From positions 3,658,001-3,722,000 of the forward strand of contig CP064985.1 of the NCBI GenBank assembly GCA_016699675.1: DNA of 64,000 nucleotides. The letters are read 5' to 3'. The position numbers and the translations under genes were made by a program. Positions 7,095 to 15,201 of the stretch are shown in pieces. The stretch is from Austwickia sp. GTDB taxonomy: Bacteria > Actinomycetota > Actinomycetes > Actinomycetales > Dermatophilaceae. Under the pieces are notes generated by a model. It was not told the origin of the DNA. It saw only the letters and a list, made by a program, of their open reading frames with translations, and searched no databases. Each line of letters begins with the position of its first letter. Position 1 is the first letter of the stretch.

Positions 7095-9863
7095 TCAGGA
7101 GTCGCCGCCCTCGTTCCCGGAGGAGCCCGCCGTGACGTCGAGCAGGCGGTACTTCTCTGCGGCCGCCTTCGGAAGCTGCGGGTCGACCTTGCCCTGCGCC
7201 GCGAGGGCCTGCAGGGCGCGCACCACCATGGACGGACCGTCGATGTGGAAGAACCGCCGCGCCGCCGGGCGGGTGTCGCTGAACCCGAAGCCGTCCGCCC
7301 CGAGCGGGGCGTAGTCGCCGGGCACCCACCGGGCGATCGAGTCCTGCACGTCGGTGGCGTAGTCGCTCGTGGCGATGACGGGCCCGGGCCGGTCCATCAG
7401 CGCCTGCGTGACGTAGGGGACGCGGGGGCTGTCCTGCGGGTCCAGGAAGTTCGCCTCGTCGCAGGCCATCGCCTCGCGGCGCAGCTGGGTCCAGCTCGTC
7501 ACCGACCAGACGTCGGCGATGACGCCCCAGTCGGTGCGCAGCAGGTCCTGGGCCTCCAAGGCCCAGGGGACGCCCACGCCGGAGGCCAGCAGCTGCGCCC
7601 GCGGGGTCTGCGCGGGGTCGGAGCCCTCCGGCACCTCACCCTCCTTGAGCAGGTACATGCCCTTGAGCAGGCCGGCCACGTCGAGGCCCGCCGGCTCCGC
7701 GGGCTGCACGATCGGCTCGTTGTAGACGGTGAGGTAATAGATGACGTCCTGCGGGTGCTCGCCGTACATGCGCTCCAACCCGTCGCGCACGATGTGCGCG
7801 ATCTCGTAGCCGTACGCCGGGTCGTAGTGGATCACCGCGGGGTTGGTCGAGGCCAGGACCGGCGAGTGCCCGTCCATGTGCTGCAGGCCCTCGCCCGCCA
7901 GGGTCGTGCGCCCCGCCGTGGCGCCGATGAGGAACCCGCGCGCCAGCTGGTCCGCCGCCGCCCAAATCCCGTCGCCGGTGCGCTGGAAGCCGAACATCGA
8001 GTAGAAGACGTAGACGGGCAGCATCGGCTCGGCGTGCGTCGCGTACGACGTACCGGCCGCAGTGAACGCCGCGACGGAGCCGGCCTCGTTGATGCCGAGG
8101 TGCAGCATCTGGCCCTGCGGCGACTCCTTGTAGGCGAGCATCAGCTCGGCGTCGACCGAGGTGTAGTTCTGGCCGTGCGGGTTGTAGATCTTCGCCGTCG
8201 GGAAGAAGCTGTCCATCCCGAAGGTCCGCGCCTCGTCGGGGATGATCGGCACGACCCGCTTGCCGAACTCCTTGTCCCGCATGAGCTCCTTGAGCAGCCG
8301 CACGAACGCCATCGTCGTGGCGACCTGCTGCTTGCCCGAGCCCTTCTTCATGAACTCGTACGCCGAGGCGTCGGGCAGGTGGATCTGGTCGCGGGTGACC
8401 CGGCGGGCCGGCTTGGCCCCGCCGAGCTCGTTGCGCAGCTCCATCATGTACTCGATCCGCTCGTCCTCCATCCCCGGGTGGTAGAAGGGCGGACGGTACG
8501 GGTCGGCCTCGAGCTGCTCGTCGCTGATCGGGATGTGCAGCGTGTCGCGCAGGTCCTTGAGGTCCTGCAGGGCCAGCTTCTTCATCTGGTGGGTCGCGTT
8601 GCGACCGGCGAAGTGCTGCCCGAGCGTGTAGCCCTTGATCGTCTTGGCCAGAATGACCGTCGGCTGACCGGTGTGCTGGGTGGCGCGCAGGAACGCGGCA
8701 TACACCTTGCGGTAGTCGTGGCCGCCGCGCTTGAGCTTCCACCAGATCTCGTCGTCGGTCCACTTCTCGACCATCTTGGCCGTGCGCCGATCCCGGCCGA
8801 AGAAGTGGTCCCGCACGAACTTGCCGTTGTTGGCCCGGAAGGTCTGGTAGTCGCCGTCCGGGGTGGTGTTCATCAGGTGCACCAGGGCGCCCTGGACGTC
8901 GGCGGCGAGCAGTTCGTCCCAGCCGCGGCCCCACACGACCTTGATGACGTTCCACCCGGCGCCGCGGAAGTAGGCCTCCAGCTCCTGGATGATCTTGCCG
9001 TTGCCGCGGACCGGGCCGTCGAGGCGCTGCAGGTTGCAGTTGACGACGAAGGTGAGGTTGTCGAGCTCCTCGTTGGCGGCCCACTGCAGGGCGCCGCGGC
9101 TCTCCACCTCGTCCATCTCGCCGTCGCCGAGGAACGCCCAGACGTGCTGCTGGGAGGTGTCCTTGATGCCGCGGTCGTGCAGGTAGCGGTTGAATTGCGC
9201 CTGGTAGATCGCGTTGATCGGGCCCAAGCCCATCGACACCGTCGGGAACTGCCAGAAGTCGGGCATCAACCGCGGGTGCGGGTAGCTGGACAGCGCCTGG
9301 ATGCGGCCGTCGACGACGTGGCTCTTCTCCTGCCGGAACCCGTCGAGCTGGGTCTCGGTGAGGCGTCCCTCCAGGAACGCCCGGGCGTACATGCCGGGGG
9401 AGGCGTGCCCCTGGAAGAACACCTGGTCGCCGCCGCCGGGGTGGTCGTGGCCGCGGAAGAAGTGGTTGAGGCCGACCTCGTAGAGGGTCGCGGCGGAGGC
9501 GTACGTCGAGATGTGGCCGCCGACGCCCACGCCCGGGCGCTGCGCGCGGTGCACGAGCACCGCGGCGTTCCAGCGGATCAGCCGGCGGAACGCCCGCTCC
9601 TGATCCTCGTCACCGGGGAACCACGGCTCGGCCTCGACCGGGATCGTGTTGACGTAGTCCGTGGTGGTCAGCGACGGGACCCCGACGTGCTGTTCGCGGG
9701 AGTGCTGCAGCAGGCTCAGCATGATGTAGCGCGCGCGCTGCTCGCCCTTCTCCTTGATCAGCAGGTCGAGGGCCTCCTTCCACTCCTGGGTCTCCTCCGG
9801 GTCGATGTCCGGGAACCGGCTGGGAAGGCCGTTGATGATGGGGCCGGCGTCCTCGATGGGCAC
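7095..9863 (-). CDS. aceE: pyruvate dehydrogenase E1 component, homodimeric type
   Basis: AceE decarboxylates pyruvate with thiamine diphosphate and passes the acetyl group to the E2 subunit. The protein shows the family marks RWNAAVLVHRAQRPGVGVGG, HISTYASAATLYEVGLNHFF and GHASPGMYARAF, and the ThDP motif FLGDGEMDEVESRGAL ending in NCNLQRLDGPVRGN. A GTG at 9863 has a GAGGAAGG site seven bases upstream and gives 922 residues; an ATG at 9899 would add twelve Arg-rich residues and has poorer spacing, but cannot be excluded. No E2 or E3 genes are adjacent, as is normal in actinobacteria. Position next to fasR matches Rv2241. Confidence 0.95.
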   Translation of the reverse strand: MPIEDAGPIINGLPSRFPDIDPEETQEWKEALDLLIKEKGEQRARYIMLSLLQHSREQHVGVPSLTTTDYVNTIPVEAEPWFPGDEDQERAFRRLIRWNAAVLVHRAQRPGVGVGGHISTYASAATLYEVGLNHFFRGHDHPGGGDQVFFQGHASPGMYARAFLEGRLTETQLDGFRQEKSHVVDGRIQALSSYPHPRLMPDFWQFPTVSMGLGPINAIYQAQFNRYLHDRGIKDTSQQHVWAFLGDGEMDEVESRGALQWAANEELDNLTFVVNCNLQRLDGPVRGNGKIIQELEAYFRGAGWNVIKVVWGRGWDELLAADVQGALVHLMNTTPDGDYQTFRANNGKFVRDHFFGRDRRTAKMVEKWTDDEIWWKLKRGGHDYRKVYAAFLRATQHTGQPTVILAKTIKGYTLGQHFAGRNATHQMKKLALQDLKDLRDTLHIPISDEQLEADPYRPPFYHPGMEDERIEYMMELRNELGGAKPARRVTRDQIHLPDASAYEFMKKGSGKQQVATTMAFVRLLKELMRDKEFGKRVVPIIPDEARTFGMDSFFPTAKIYNPHGQNYTSVDAELMLAYKESPQGQMLHLGINEAGSVAAFTAAGTSYATHAEPMLPVYVFYSMFGFQRTGDGIWAAADQLARGFLIGATAGRTTLAGEGLQHMDGHSPVLASTNPAVIHYDPAYGYEIAHIVRDGLERMYGEHPQDVIYYLTVYNEPIVQPAEPAGLDVAGLLKGMYLLKEGEVPEGSDPAQTPRAQLLASGVGVPWALEAQDLLRTDWGVIADVWSVTSWTQLRREAMACDEANFLDPQDSPRVPYVTQALMDRPGPVIATSDYATDVQDSIARWVPGDYAPLGADGFGFSDTRPAARRFFHIDGPSMVVRALQALAAQGKVDPQLPKAAAEKYRLLDVTAGSSGNEGGDS

Positions 9864-10095
9864 GTGGTCGTCCTTCCTCGAGCGGGGGCGTGGGGCCATC
9901 CTTCCACCACTACGAGACCGAGGTCACACCGAGCCCCCGCGCGAGGTGCGGGGGAGGCCTCCTGAGGTGCGCGCAGCGCCGACGCGACGGGGCCAAACCC
10001 GCACGGTGCTTGCGGAATCGGTCCCGAAACGATGAACTTGAGCGCACGTGATGTGGGCGGCGTCGTTGGCGCTGCCAGGCAAGGGAGGTGTGTGC

Positions 10096-10515
10096 GTGGG
10101 CCAGTCCGCGGCGAACGCCGGTGCGGTGGCCAAGCTCGGCTTCGCTCCGGCGCAGGTGGTGTTGGAGCTCGGGTACGACGAGGACGTCGACGACGAACTC
10201 CGCGGCCAGATCGAGGCCCTGCTGGAGACCTCGTTGGAGGACGAGGACTTCGACGACGTGGTCGACGCGGTGCTGCTGTGGTGGCGCGACGACGACGGTG
10301 ACCTCACCGACGCGCTGGTCGACGCCCTGGCCACCCTCGAGGACCAAGGGTTCATCGTGCTGCTGACGCCCAAGGTGGGCCGCCCCGGCGAGGTGGATGC
10401 CAGCGATGTCGCCGAGGCCGCGACGACGGCCGGCCTGCAGGCCTCGGTGAGCCTCAACCTCACCAACGAGTGGTCCGCCACCCGGTTGGTCGCGCCCAAG
10501 TCGGGACGCCGCTGA
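10096..10515 (+). CDS. DUF3052 family protein
   Basis: This 139-residue acidic protein belongs to the actinobacterial DUF3052 family, the same as Rv2239c beside ahpE in M. tuberculosis. The start GTG at 10096 has a GGGAGG site seven bases upstream. Visible marks are AAKLGF-like VAKLGFAPAQVVLELGYDED at residues 11-30, a WWRDDDGDLTDAL segment, and a closing NEWSATRLVAPKS. The fold and role are unknown to me. It is divergent from aceE and 45 bases upstream of ahpE, so co-transcription with ahpE is likely. No signal peptide or membrane segment is seen. Confidence 0.8.
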   Translation: MGQSAANAGAVAKLGFAPAQVVLELGYDEDVDDELRGQIEALLETSLEDEDFDDVVDAVLLWWRDDDGDLTDALVDALATLEDQGFIVLLTPKVGRPGEVDASDVAEAATTAGLQASVSLNLTNEWSATRLVAPKSGRR

Positions 10516-10560
10516 CCAACCTTGGCGGCGGCCGGGGGAGTATCTGGCACAGTGGCCCTT

Positions 10561-11034
10561 ATGAACGCAGCAATACCGGCGGTCGGCGACGCGGCCCCCG
10601 ACTTCGCGCTGGTCGATCAGCTGGGCACGCGGCGCCGGCTCTCCGAGCTGGTGACGGACCGTCCGGTCCTGGTCGTGTTCTACCCGTTCGCGTTCTCGGG
10701 GATCTGCACCGGCGAGCTGCGTGAACTCCGCGACGAACGCGAGCGCTTCGACAACGCGCACGTGCAGTGCGTCGCCGTCTCCTGCGACCCCATGTTCGCC
10801 CTGCGCGCCTGGGACGACGCGGAGGCCTTCTTCTTTCCGCTGTTGTCCGACTTCTGGCCGCACGGTGCGGTGGCGAAGTCGTACGGCGTGTGGGAGGAGA
10901 CCGGCGGTTTCGCGCGCCGCGGGACCTTCCTCGTGGGCGAGGACATGACCATTCAGTGGGCCCTGGTCAACGGGCCGGGGGAGCGGCGTGACTTCACGGG
11001 CGTGGACGCGGCCGTGGCGGCGCTTGCCGGCTGA
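10561..11034 (+). CDS. ahpE: AhpE-type one-Cys peroxiredoxin
   Basis: The product reduces peroxides through a thiol. In the 157-residue protein the peroxidatic residue is Cys49 in YPFAFSGICTGEL, the same setting as the PLAFTGIC motif of mycobacterial AhpE, and Arg/Glu partners follow in GELRELRDER. Cys70 and Cys75 are extra and could form a disulfide with Cys49, unlike a strict one-Cys enzyme. The start ATG is preceded by CAGTGGCCCTT with no clear ribosome site, and TATCTG lies about 20 bases upstream, so a very short or absent leader is possible. Position matches Rv2238c. Confidence 0.9.
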   Translation: MNAAIPAVGDAAPDFALVDQLGTRRRLSELVTDRPVLVVFYPFAFSGICTGELRELRDERERFDNAHVQCVAVSCDPMFALRAWDDAEAFFFPLLSDFWPHGAVAKSYGVWEETGGFARRGTFLVGEDMTIQWALVNGPGERRDFTGVDAAVAALAG

Positions 11035-11106
11035 CCGGCCGCGTGGCGGGACTGGCCGCGTCGGCGACCGGCCGCCTGGGAGCAACGACAGCGGAGGTGG
11101 CTGGCC

Positions 11107-12141
11107 ATGGTGCGAGCGGTGCAGTGGCAGGACGGCGACCAACCCGGGATCCGGCTGATCGATCAAACCCGGTTGCCCGCGCAGGAGCACTACCTGCACG
11201 TGCGGACCGTCGACGATCTCGTGGCGGCGATCCAGTCCCTGGCGGTCCGCGGGGCACCCGCTCTCGGGGCGGTCGGCGCTCTCGGGGTGGCCATGGCGAT
11301 GCGGCAGGGTGAGCGCGAGGGCTGGAGCGCGTCGCGAGTGGCCACCGAGATCGACCGGATCCGCGACGCCCGCCCCACGGCCGTGAACTTGGCCTGGGGG
11401 GTGGACCGGGTGCGCCCGCTGGTGGCGGAGGGTCAGCCGGCGGTCCTGGATGCCGCGCGGGCCGTCCTCGCGGAGGACGAGGCGGCCAACCGGGCGCTGT
11501 CGCGGCATGGCGCCGACTGGCTGCTGCGGGTCACGGGTCGCGACCGGCTGCGCATCATCACGCACTGCAACACCGGCGCGCTGGCGACGTCCGCCTGGGG
11601 CACGGCGTACGGCATCATCCACGAACTGCACGACCGCGGCGCCCTTGACCTGGTCTACGCCGACGAGACCCGTCCGCTCCTGCAGGGCTCGCGCCTGACC
11701 AGCTGGGAGCTGACCCAGGACGGCATCCCCCACGTCATCCAGGCGGACGGGGCCGCGGCGAGCACGATTCTGCGCGGCCTGGTGGATGTCGCGATCATCG
11801 GCGCCGACCGCATCACGGCCAACGGGGACACCGCGAACAAGGTGGGCTCCGTCGCCCTCGCGCTGGCTTGTCAGCGGGCGGGCATCCCCTTCGTCGTGGC
11901 GGCCCCGTCGTCCACCGTGGACCTCGCCACGGCGAGCGGGGCCGACATCGTCATCGAGGAGCGGGACCAGGCAGAGGTGCTGGAGTACGCGGGCGTCCGC
12001 GCGGCCCCCGCCGGGGCGCGCGCCGTGAACCCCGCCTTCGACGTCACTCCGCACGACCTGATCAGCGCGGTCGTCACCGAGCGCGGGGTGGTCGAGCCGG
12101 CCGCCGACCCCTCGCCGCGCATCATGGCAACCATCGCCTGA
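11107..12141 (+). CDS. mtnA: S-methyl-5-thioribose-1-phosphate isomerase
   Basis: MtnA isomerises methylthioribose-1-phosphate to methylthioribulose-1-phosphate in methionine salvage. The 344-residue protein keeps both catalytic residues: Cys154 in ITHCNTGALAT and Asp234 in IIGADRITANGD. The N-terminal RTVDDLVAAIQSLAVRGAPALG is the eIF2B-like family mark. The next salvage genes (mtnB, mtnC, mtnD) are not nearby. A related actinobacterial role in ribose-1,5-bisphosphate handling is known for homologues elsewhere, but nothing here supports it. Its start lies 72 bases after ahpE and a GGAGG site precedes the ATG. Confidence 0.92.
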   Translation: MVRAVQWQDGDQPGIRLIDQTRLPAQEHYLHVRTVDDLVAAIQSLAVRGAPALGAVGALGVAMAMRQGEREGWSASRVATEIDRIRDARPTAVNLAWGVDRVRPLVAEGQPAVLDAARAVLAEDEAANRALSRHGADWLLRVTGRDRLRIITHCNTGALATSAWGTAYGIIHELHDRGALDLVYADETRPLLQGSRLTSWELTQDGIPHVIQADGAAASTILRGLVDVAIIGADRITANGDTANKVGSVALALACQRAGIPFVVAAPSSTVDLATASGADIVIEERDQAEVLEYAGVRAAPAGARAVNPAFDVTPHDLISAVVTERGVVEPAADPSPRIMATIA

Positions 12142-12231
12142 GCGCGGTGCGCCCTGGCCCGCGAGGCGGCGAGCCGGAATTGGGCTCACTGGGGGTGGCG
12201 GGGCGAGGGGTCGCGGGGGAACAATGTACCG

Positions 12232-13275
12232 GTGAGTAACACGATGCTAGCCGCCCGATTCCACGCCGACACCAAGACCACCTCGCTCGACGAGGTGCCG
12301 ATCCCCACGCCCGGACCGGGTGAGGTGCTCATCGAGGTGGCCTACTGCGGCATCTGCCATTCGGACCTGTCCCTCATCGACGGGCACTTCCCCGCGCAGC
12401 GCGACGTGGTGATCCAGGGGCACGAGGCGGCCGGCACCATCGTCAAGGTCGGCGATCGGGTCTTCGGCTGGGAGGTCGGGGACCGGGTGATCCCCTCGGC
12501 CGGGCAGGCGTGCCTGGTATGCCGGGCCTGCCGCCGGGGTGCGTTCACCGACTGCCTCGATCTGAGGCTGATGGCGTTCGCGTACGACGGCGCCTGGGCC
12601 AAGTACCACGTGAGCAAGGCGATGGGCCTCACCCGCGTCCCCGACGGGGTGCCCCTGCAGCAGGCGGCGATCCTGGCCGATGCGGTGTCCACGCCGTACG
12701 CGGCGGTGGTGCGGACGGCCCAGGTCCACCTGGGCAACGCCGTCGGCGTGTGGGGCGTCGGCGGGGTGGGCAGCCACCTGGTCCAACTCGCCAAGCTGGC
12801 CGGCGGCGTACCGATCATCGCCGTCGACATCGACGACGCCGTCCTGGCGCGGGCCACGCGGCTCGGCGCCGACTACACGTTCCGCAGCGACGACCCGCAG
12901 CTGGGGCGCAAGATCAAGGAGGCGACCGGCGGACGCATGCTCGACGTCGCGTTCGACGCGGTGGGCATCCCGGAGACCATCCGGCAGAGCGTCGCCTGGC
13001 TGGACACCGGCGGGCGGGCGGTCAGCGTCGGGATGAGCGGCGAGAACATCGACGCCGGCCCGATCCTCGCCTTCAACCTGCGCCGAAAGCAGCTGCTCGG
13101 GCACCTGGGTTACAAGACGCAGGACATCGCGATGCTGGCCGAGATGCTGCAGTACGGCCGCCTCGACCTCTCCGAATCCATCAGCGCGGTGGTGCCGTTG
13201 AGCGAGGTCCACGACGGCATCTCGGCGCTTCGCGAGCGCCGGGGCAACCCGATCCGCATCCTGGTCCAGCCGTAA
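12232..13275 (+). CDS. zinc-dependent alcohol dehydrogenase (AdhP/AdhA type)
   Basis: This is a medium-chain dehydrogenase that oxidises alcohols or reduces aldehydes with NAD(P)H. The catalytic zinc ligands are in CGICHSD (residues 39-45) and GHEAAG. The four structural-zinc cysteines appear as CLVCRACRRGAFTDC. The nucleotide fold shows GVWGVGGVGSHLVQLAK. Length 347 is usual. A GTG at 12232 is used; an ATG four codons on is an alternative, and the ribosome site (GGGGGA) is rather far from the GTG. Substrate cannot be told. It has no obvious link to mtnA upstream or the tRNA downstream. Confidence 0.88.
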   Translation: MSNTMLAARFHADTKTTSLDEVPIPTPGPGEVLIEVAYCGICHSDLSLIDGHFPAQRDVVIQGHEAAGTIVKVGDRVFGWEVGDRVIPSAGQACLVCRACRRGAFTDCLDLRLMAFAYDGAWAKYHVSKAMGLTRVPDGVPLQQAAILADAVSTPYAAVVRTAQVHLGNAVGVWGVGGVGSHLVQLAKLAGGVPIIAVDIDDAVLARATRLGADYTFRSDDPQLGRKIKEATGGRMLDVAFDAVGIPETIRQSVAWLDTGGRAVSVGMSGENIDAGPILAFNLRRKQLLGHLGYKTQDIAMLAEMLQYGRLDLSESISAVVPLSEVHDGISALRERRGNPIRILVQP

Positions 13276-13387
13276 CCGCCGCCGGCGCCCGAGGCCTCAC
13301 GCGTTGTTCACCGGCGAGGCGCCGCGCCTGGCGCGCGGGTGCCCCAGGGTTTGGCAGAATGGGCGGTCGCCGGCCGGACGCCGGCGA

Positions 13388-13460
13388 GGGCCTGTAGCTC
13401 AGTTGGTAGAGCACCGCGTTTACACCGCGGGTGTCGTCGGTTCGAACCCGGCCGGGCCCA
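13388..13460 (+). tRNA. tRNA-Val (anticodon TAC)
   Basis: The 73-base sequence folds as a cloverleaf. The acceptor stem GGGCCTG pairs with CGGGCCC with one G-T pair, followed by discriminator A at 13460. The D-arm has GCTCAGTTGGTAGAGC. The anticodon stem CCGCG/CGCGG holds the loop TTTACAC, so the anticodon is TAC and it reads GTA valine codons. The T-loop is GTTCGAACC. The 3' CCA is not encoded. The next gene's ATG begins only one base after the discriminator. Confidence 0.95.
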
Positions 13461-13461
13461 C

Positions 13462-14397
13462 ATGACCGTCCCAGCAGCGCCGACATCCGTGCGGCCCGGC
13501 ACCCAACCGACCCCCGAGGTCGCGCTCGCCGACGTGATCGAGGTGCTGGAGGAGACGTACCCGTCCGCTACCACGCAGTCCTGGGACCACGTCGGGCTGG
13601 TCACCGGTGACCCTGAGCAGCCGGTTCGGCGCATCCACCTGGCCGTCGACCCCACGCTCGCCGTCATCGAGGAGGCCCGCCGGCTGGGGGCGGACCTGCT
13701 GATCACCCACCACCCGTTGCTGCTGCGTGGGGTGCACGGCCTGGGCACGGACACCGGCAAGGGCGCGGCCGTCACCGCGCTCATCGTGGGGGATATCGCG
13801 CTGTTCGCCGCGCACACGAATGCCGACATCGCCGAGCCGGGCGTCTGTACGGCCCTCGCGGCCGCGTGCGGCCTGGCGACGACCGAGCCGCTGACCCTCG
13901 AGGAGGGGCGGCCCATGGGTCGATTCGGCGAGCTCTCCGAGTCGATCTCGCTGCGGGACTTCGCCGTCCGGCTCGCCGCGGCCCTGCCCCCGGCTCCCGT
14001 GGGCGTGCGGGTCTCGGGGCCGCCCGCGGCGCCGGTGACGAAGGTCGCCGTGCTCGGCGGCGCGGGGGATTCGCTGCTGGACGCCGTACGTCGTCGCGGC
14101 GCCGACGTCTACGTCACCGCCGACCTGCGCCATCACCCCACGCTGGAGGCTCGGGAGGAGTCGCGCGGCGGGCCGCCGTACCTCATCGACGCCGGTCACT
14201 TCGCCACCGAGTGGCTCTGGCTGGCCGAGGCCGGGCGTCGGCTGCGGGACCGGCTGCAGGAGCGCCACCACGCCGACGTCGAGGTGTCCGTCAGCGAGAT
14301 CGTCACGGACCCCTGGTCGTTCGTCGTCGGGGCGCGCGGGGCCGGGGACTGGACCGGCGACGACGTACCCCCTCGTTCCGAAGGAGACGCGCTGTGA
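13462..14397 (+). CDS. NIF3/DUF34-family dinuclear metal protein
   Basis: NIF3 proteins bind a two-metal centre and are often labelled GTP cyclohydrolase I type 2 homologues; their true role is unsettled. The 311-residue product shows the metal-site marks ADLLITHHPLLLRGVHG, AAHTNAD and, near the end, DAGHFATEWLWL. The ATG at 13462 lies one base after the tRNA-Val discriminator, so no ribosome site can exist outside the tRNA; downstream GTG codons before VIEVLEE are alternative starts. The gene overlaps the zinc-ribbon gene by four bases. Order NIF3, zinc ribbon, RNase HI matches Rv2230c-Rv2228c. Confidence 0.88.
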   Translation: MTVPAAPTSVRPGTQPTPEVALADVIEVLEETYPSATTQSWDHVGLVTGDPEQPVRRIHLAVDPTLAVIEEARRLGADLLITHHPLLLRGVHGLGTDTGKGAAVTALIVGDIALFAAHTNADIAEPGVCTALAAACGLATTEPLTLEEGRPMGRFGELSESISLRDFAVRLAAALPPAPVGVRVSGPPAAPVTKVAVLGGAGDSLLDAVRRRGADVYVTADLRHHPTLEAREESRGGPPYLIDAGHFATEWLWLAEAGRRLRDRLQERHHADVEVSVSEIVTDPWSFVVGARGAGDWTGDDVPPRSEGDAL

Positions 14398-15131
14398 AGG
14401 CCGACCGCGAGCAGCAGCTACGCCTGCTCGACCTGCAGGGCTACGACACGCGACTCGGCCAGATCCGGCATCGGAGCGCCAACCTGCCGGAGCAGAAGGC
14501 GCTCGACGCCGTCGCCGCCGAGCGCACCGCGGTCGAATCCGACCTGATCAAGTCCCGGACCCAGCAGTCGGACATCGCCCGCGATGTCGCCAAGGCCGAG
14601 GCGGACGTGCAACTCGTGCGGGACCGCGCCGCCCGCAACCGGGCGCGCCTCGATGCCGGGACGGGCACCGCCAAGGAGCTGACCTCCCTGCAGCACGAGT
14701 TGGATTCGCTCGCGCGACGCCAGGCTGAGCTCGAGGACGAGCAGCTAGAGATCATGGAGCGGGCCGAGGGCACCGACGCGCTGGTGACCCACCTGGAGGG
14801 CCGCGCCGGGGAACTGGCCACGGCCGTCGCCGACGCGACGAGCGCCCGGGACGCGGCGATGGGGACGCTCGCTGCCGAGACCGCGGAGCTGACGGAGCGC
14901 CGCCTGGAGATCGTCCCGCAGGTCGCGACGGAGCTGATGGCGCTGTACGAGAAGATCCGCGAGCAGACCGGCATGGGCGCGGCCGCCGTGGTCCAGCGCC
15001 GATGCGAGGGCTGCCGGTTGGAGCTGATGGGGGCGGACGTGGCGCGGATCGCGGCGGCCCCCGCGGACGAGGTGTTGCGCTGCGAGGAGTGCCGGCGGAT
15101 CCTCGTGCGCACGGACGAGTCCGGCCTGTGA
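14394..15131 (+). CDS. coiled-coil protein with C4-type zinc ribbon
   Basis: This 245-residue protein is homologous by position and pattern to Rv2229c. Residues about 1-180 are a long, charged, heptad-like coiled coil rich in Arg, Glu and Ala. The C-terminus has a zinc ribbon, CEGCRLEL followed by CEECRRIL, giving four cysteines. The GTG start overlaps the NIF3 stop (GTGA) and has AAGGAG nine bases before it, so the two are coupled. Its function is unknown to me; such proteins are thought to bind nucleic acids or partner proteins. It is cytoplasmic by appearance. Confidence 0.85.
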   Translation: MKADREQQLRLLDLQGYDTRLGQIRHRSANLPEQKALDAVAAERTAVESDLIKSRTQQSDIARDVAKAEADVQLVRDRAARNRARLDAGTGTAKELTSLQHELDSLARRQAELEDEQLEIMERAEGTDALVTHLEGRAGELATAVADATSARDAAMGTLAAETAELTERRLEIVPQVATELMALYEKIREQTGMGAAAVVQRRCEGCRLELMGADVARIAAAPADEVLRCEECRRILVRTDESGL

Positions 15132-15139
15132 CCCTCGTG

Positions 15140-15175
15140 GCTGCCGACGCTGCCGACGCTGCCGGCGCTGCCGGC
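15140..15175 (+). repeat. four tandem 9-base GCTGCCGAC/GGC units
   Basis: Four copies of GCTGCCGRC stand head to tail at 15140-15175, between the zinc-ribbon stop and the RNase HI start. In one frame they read as repeats of Ala-Ala-Asp or Ala-Ala-Gly inside a 27-codon open frame (GTG 15128 to TGA 15211) that overlaps both neighbouring genes. Confidence 0.7.
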
Positions 15176-15201
15176 CTCTCCCGGGGGCACGACGGGCGGG
15201 C

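Noticed and set aside
6924..9965. 1013-residue plus-strand open frame opposite aceE
   Set aside because: It is antisense to the clear aceE gene, has His/Arg/Val-rich low-complexity sequence and no family motif. Long antisense frames are common at this GC content.
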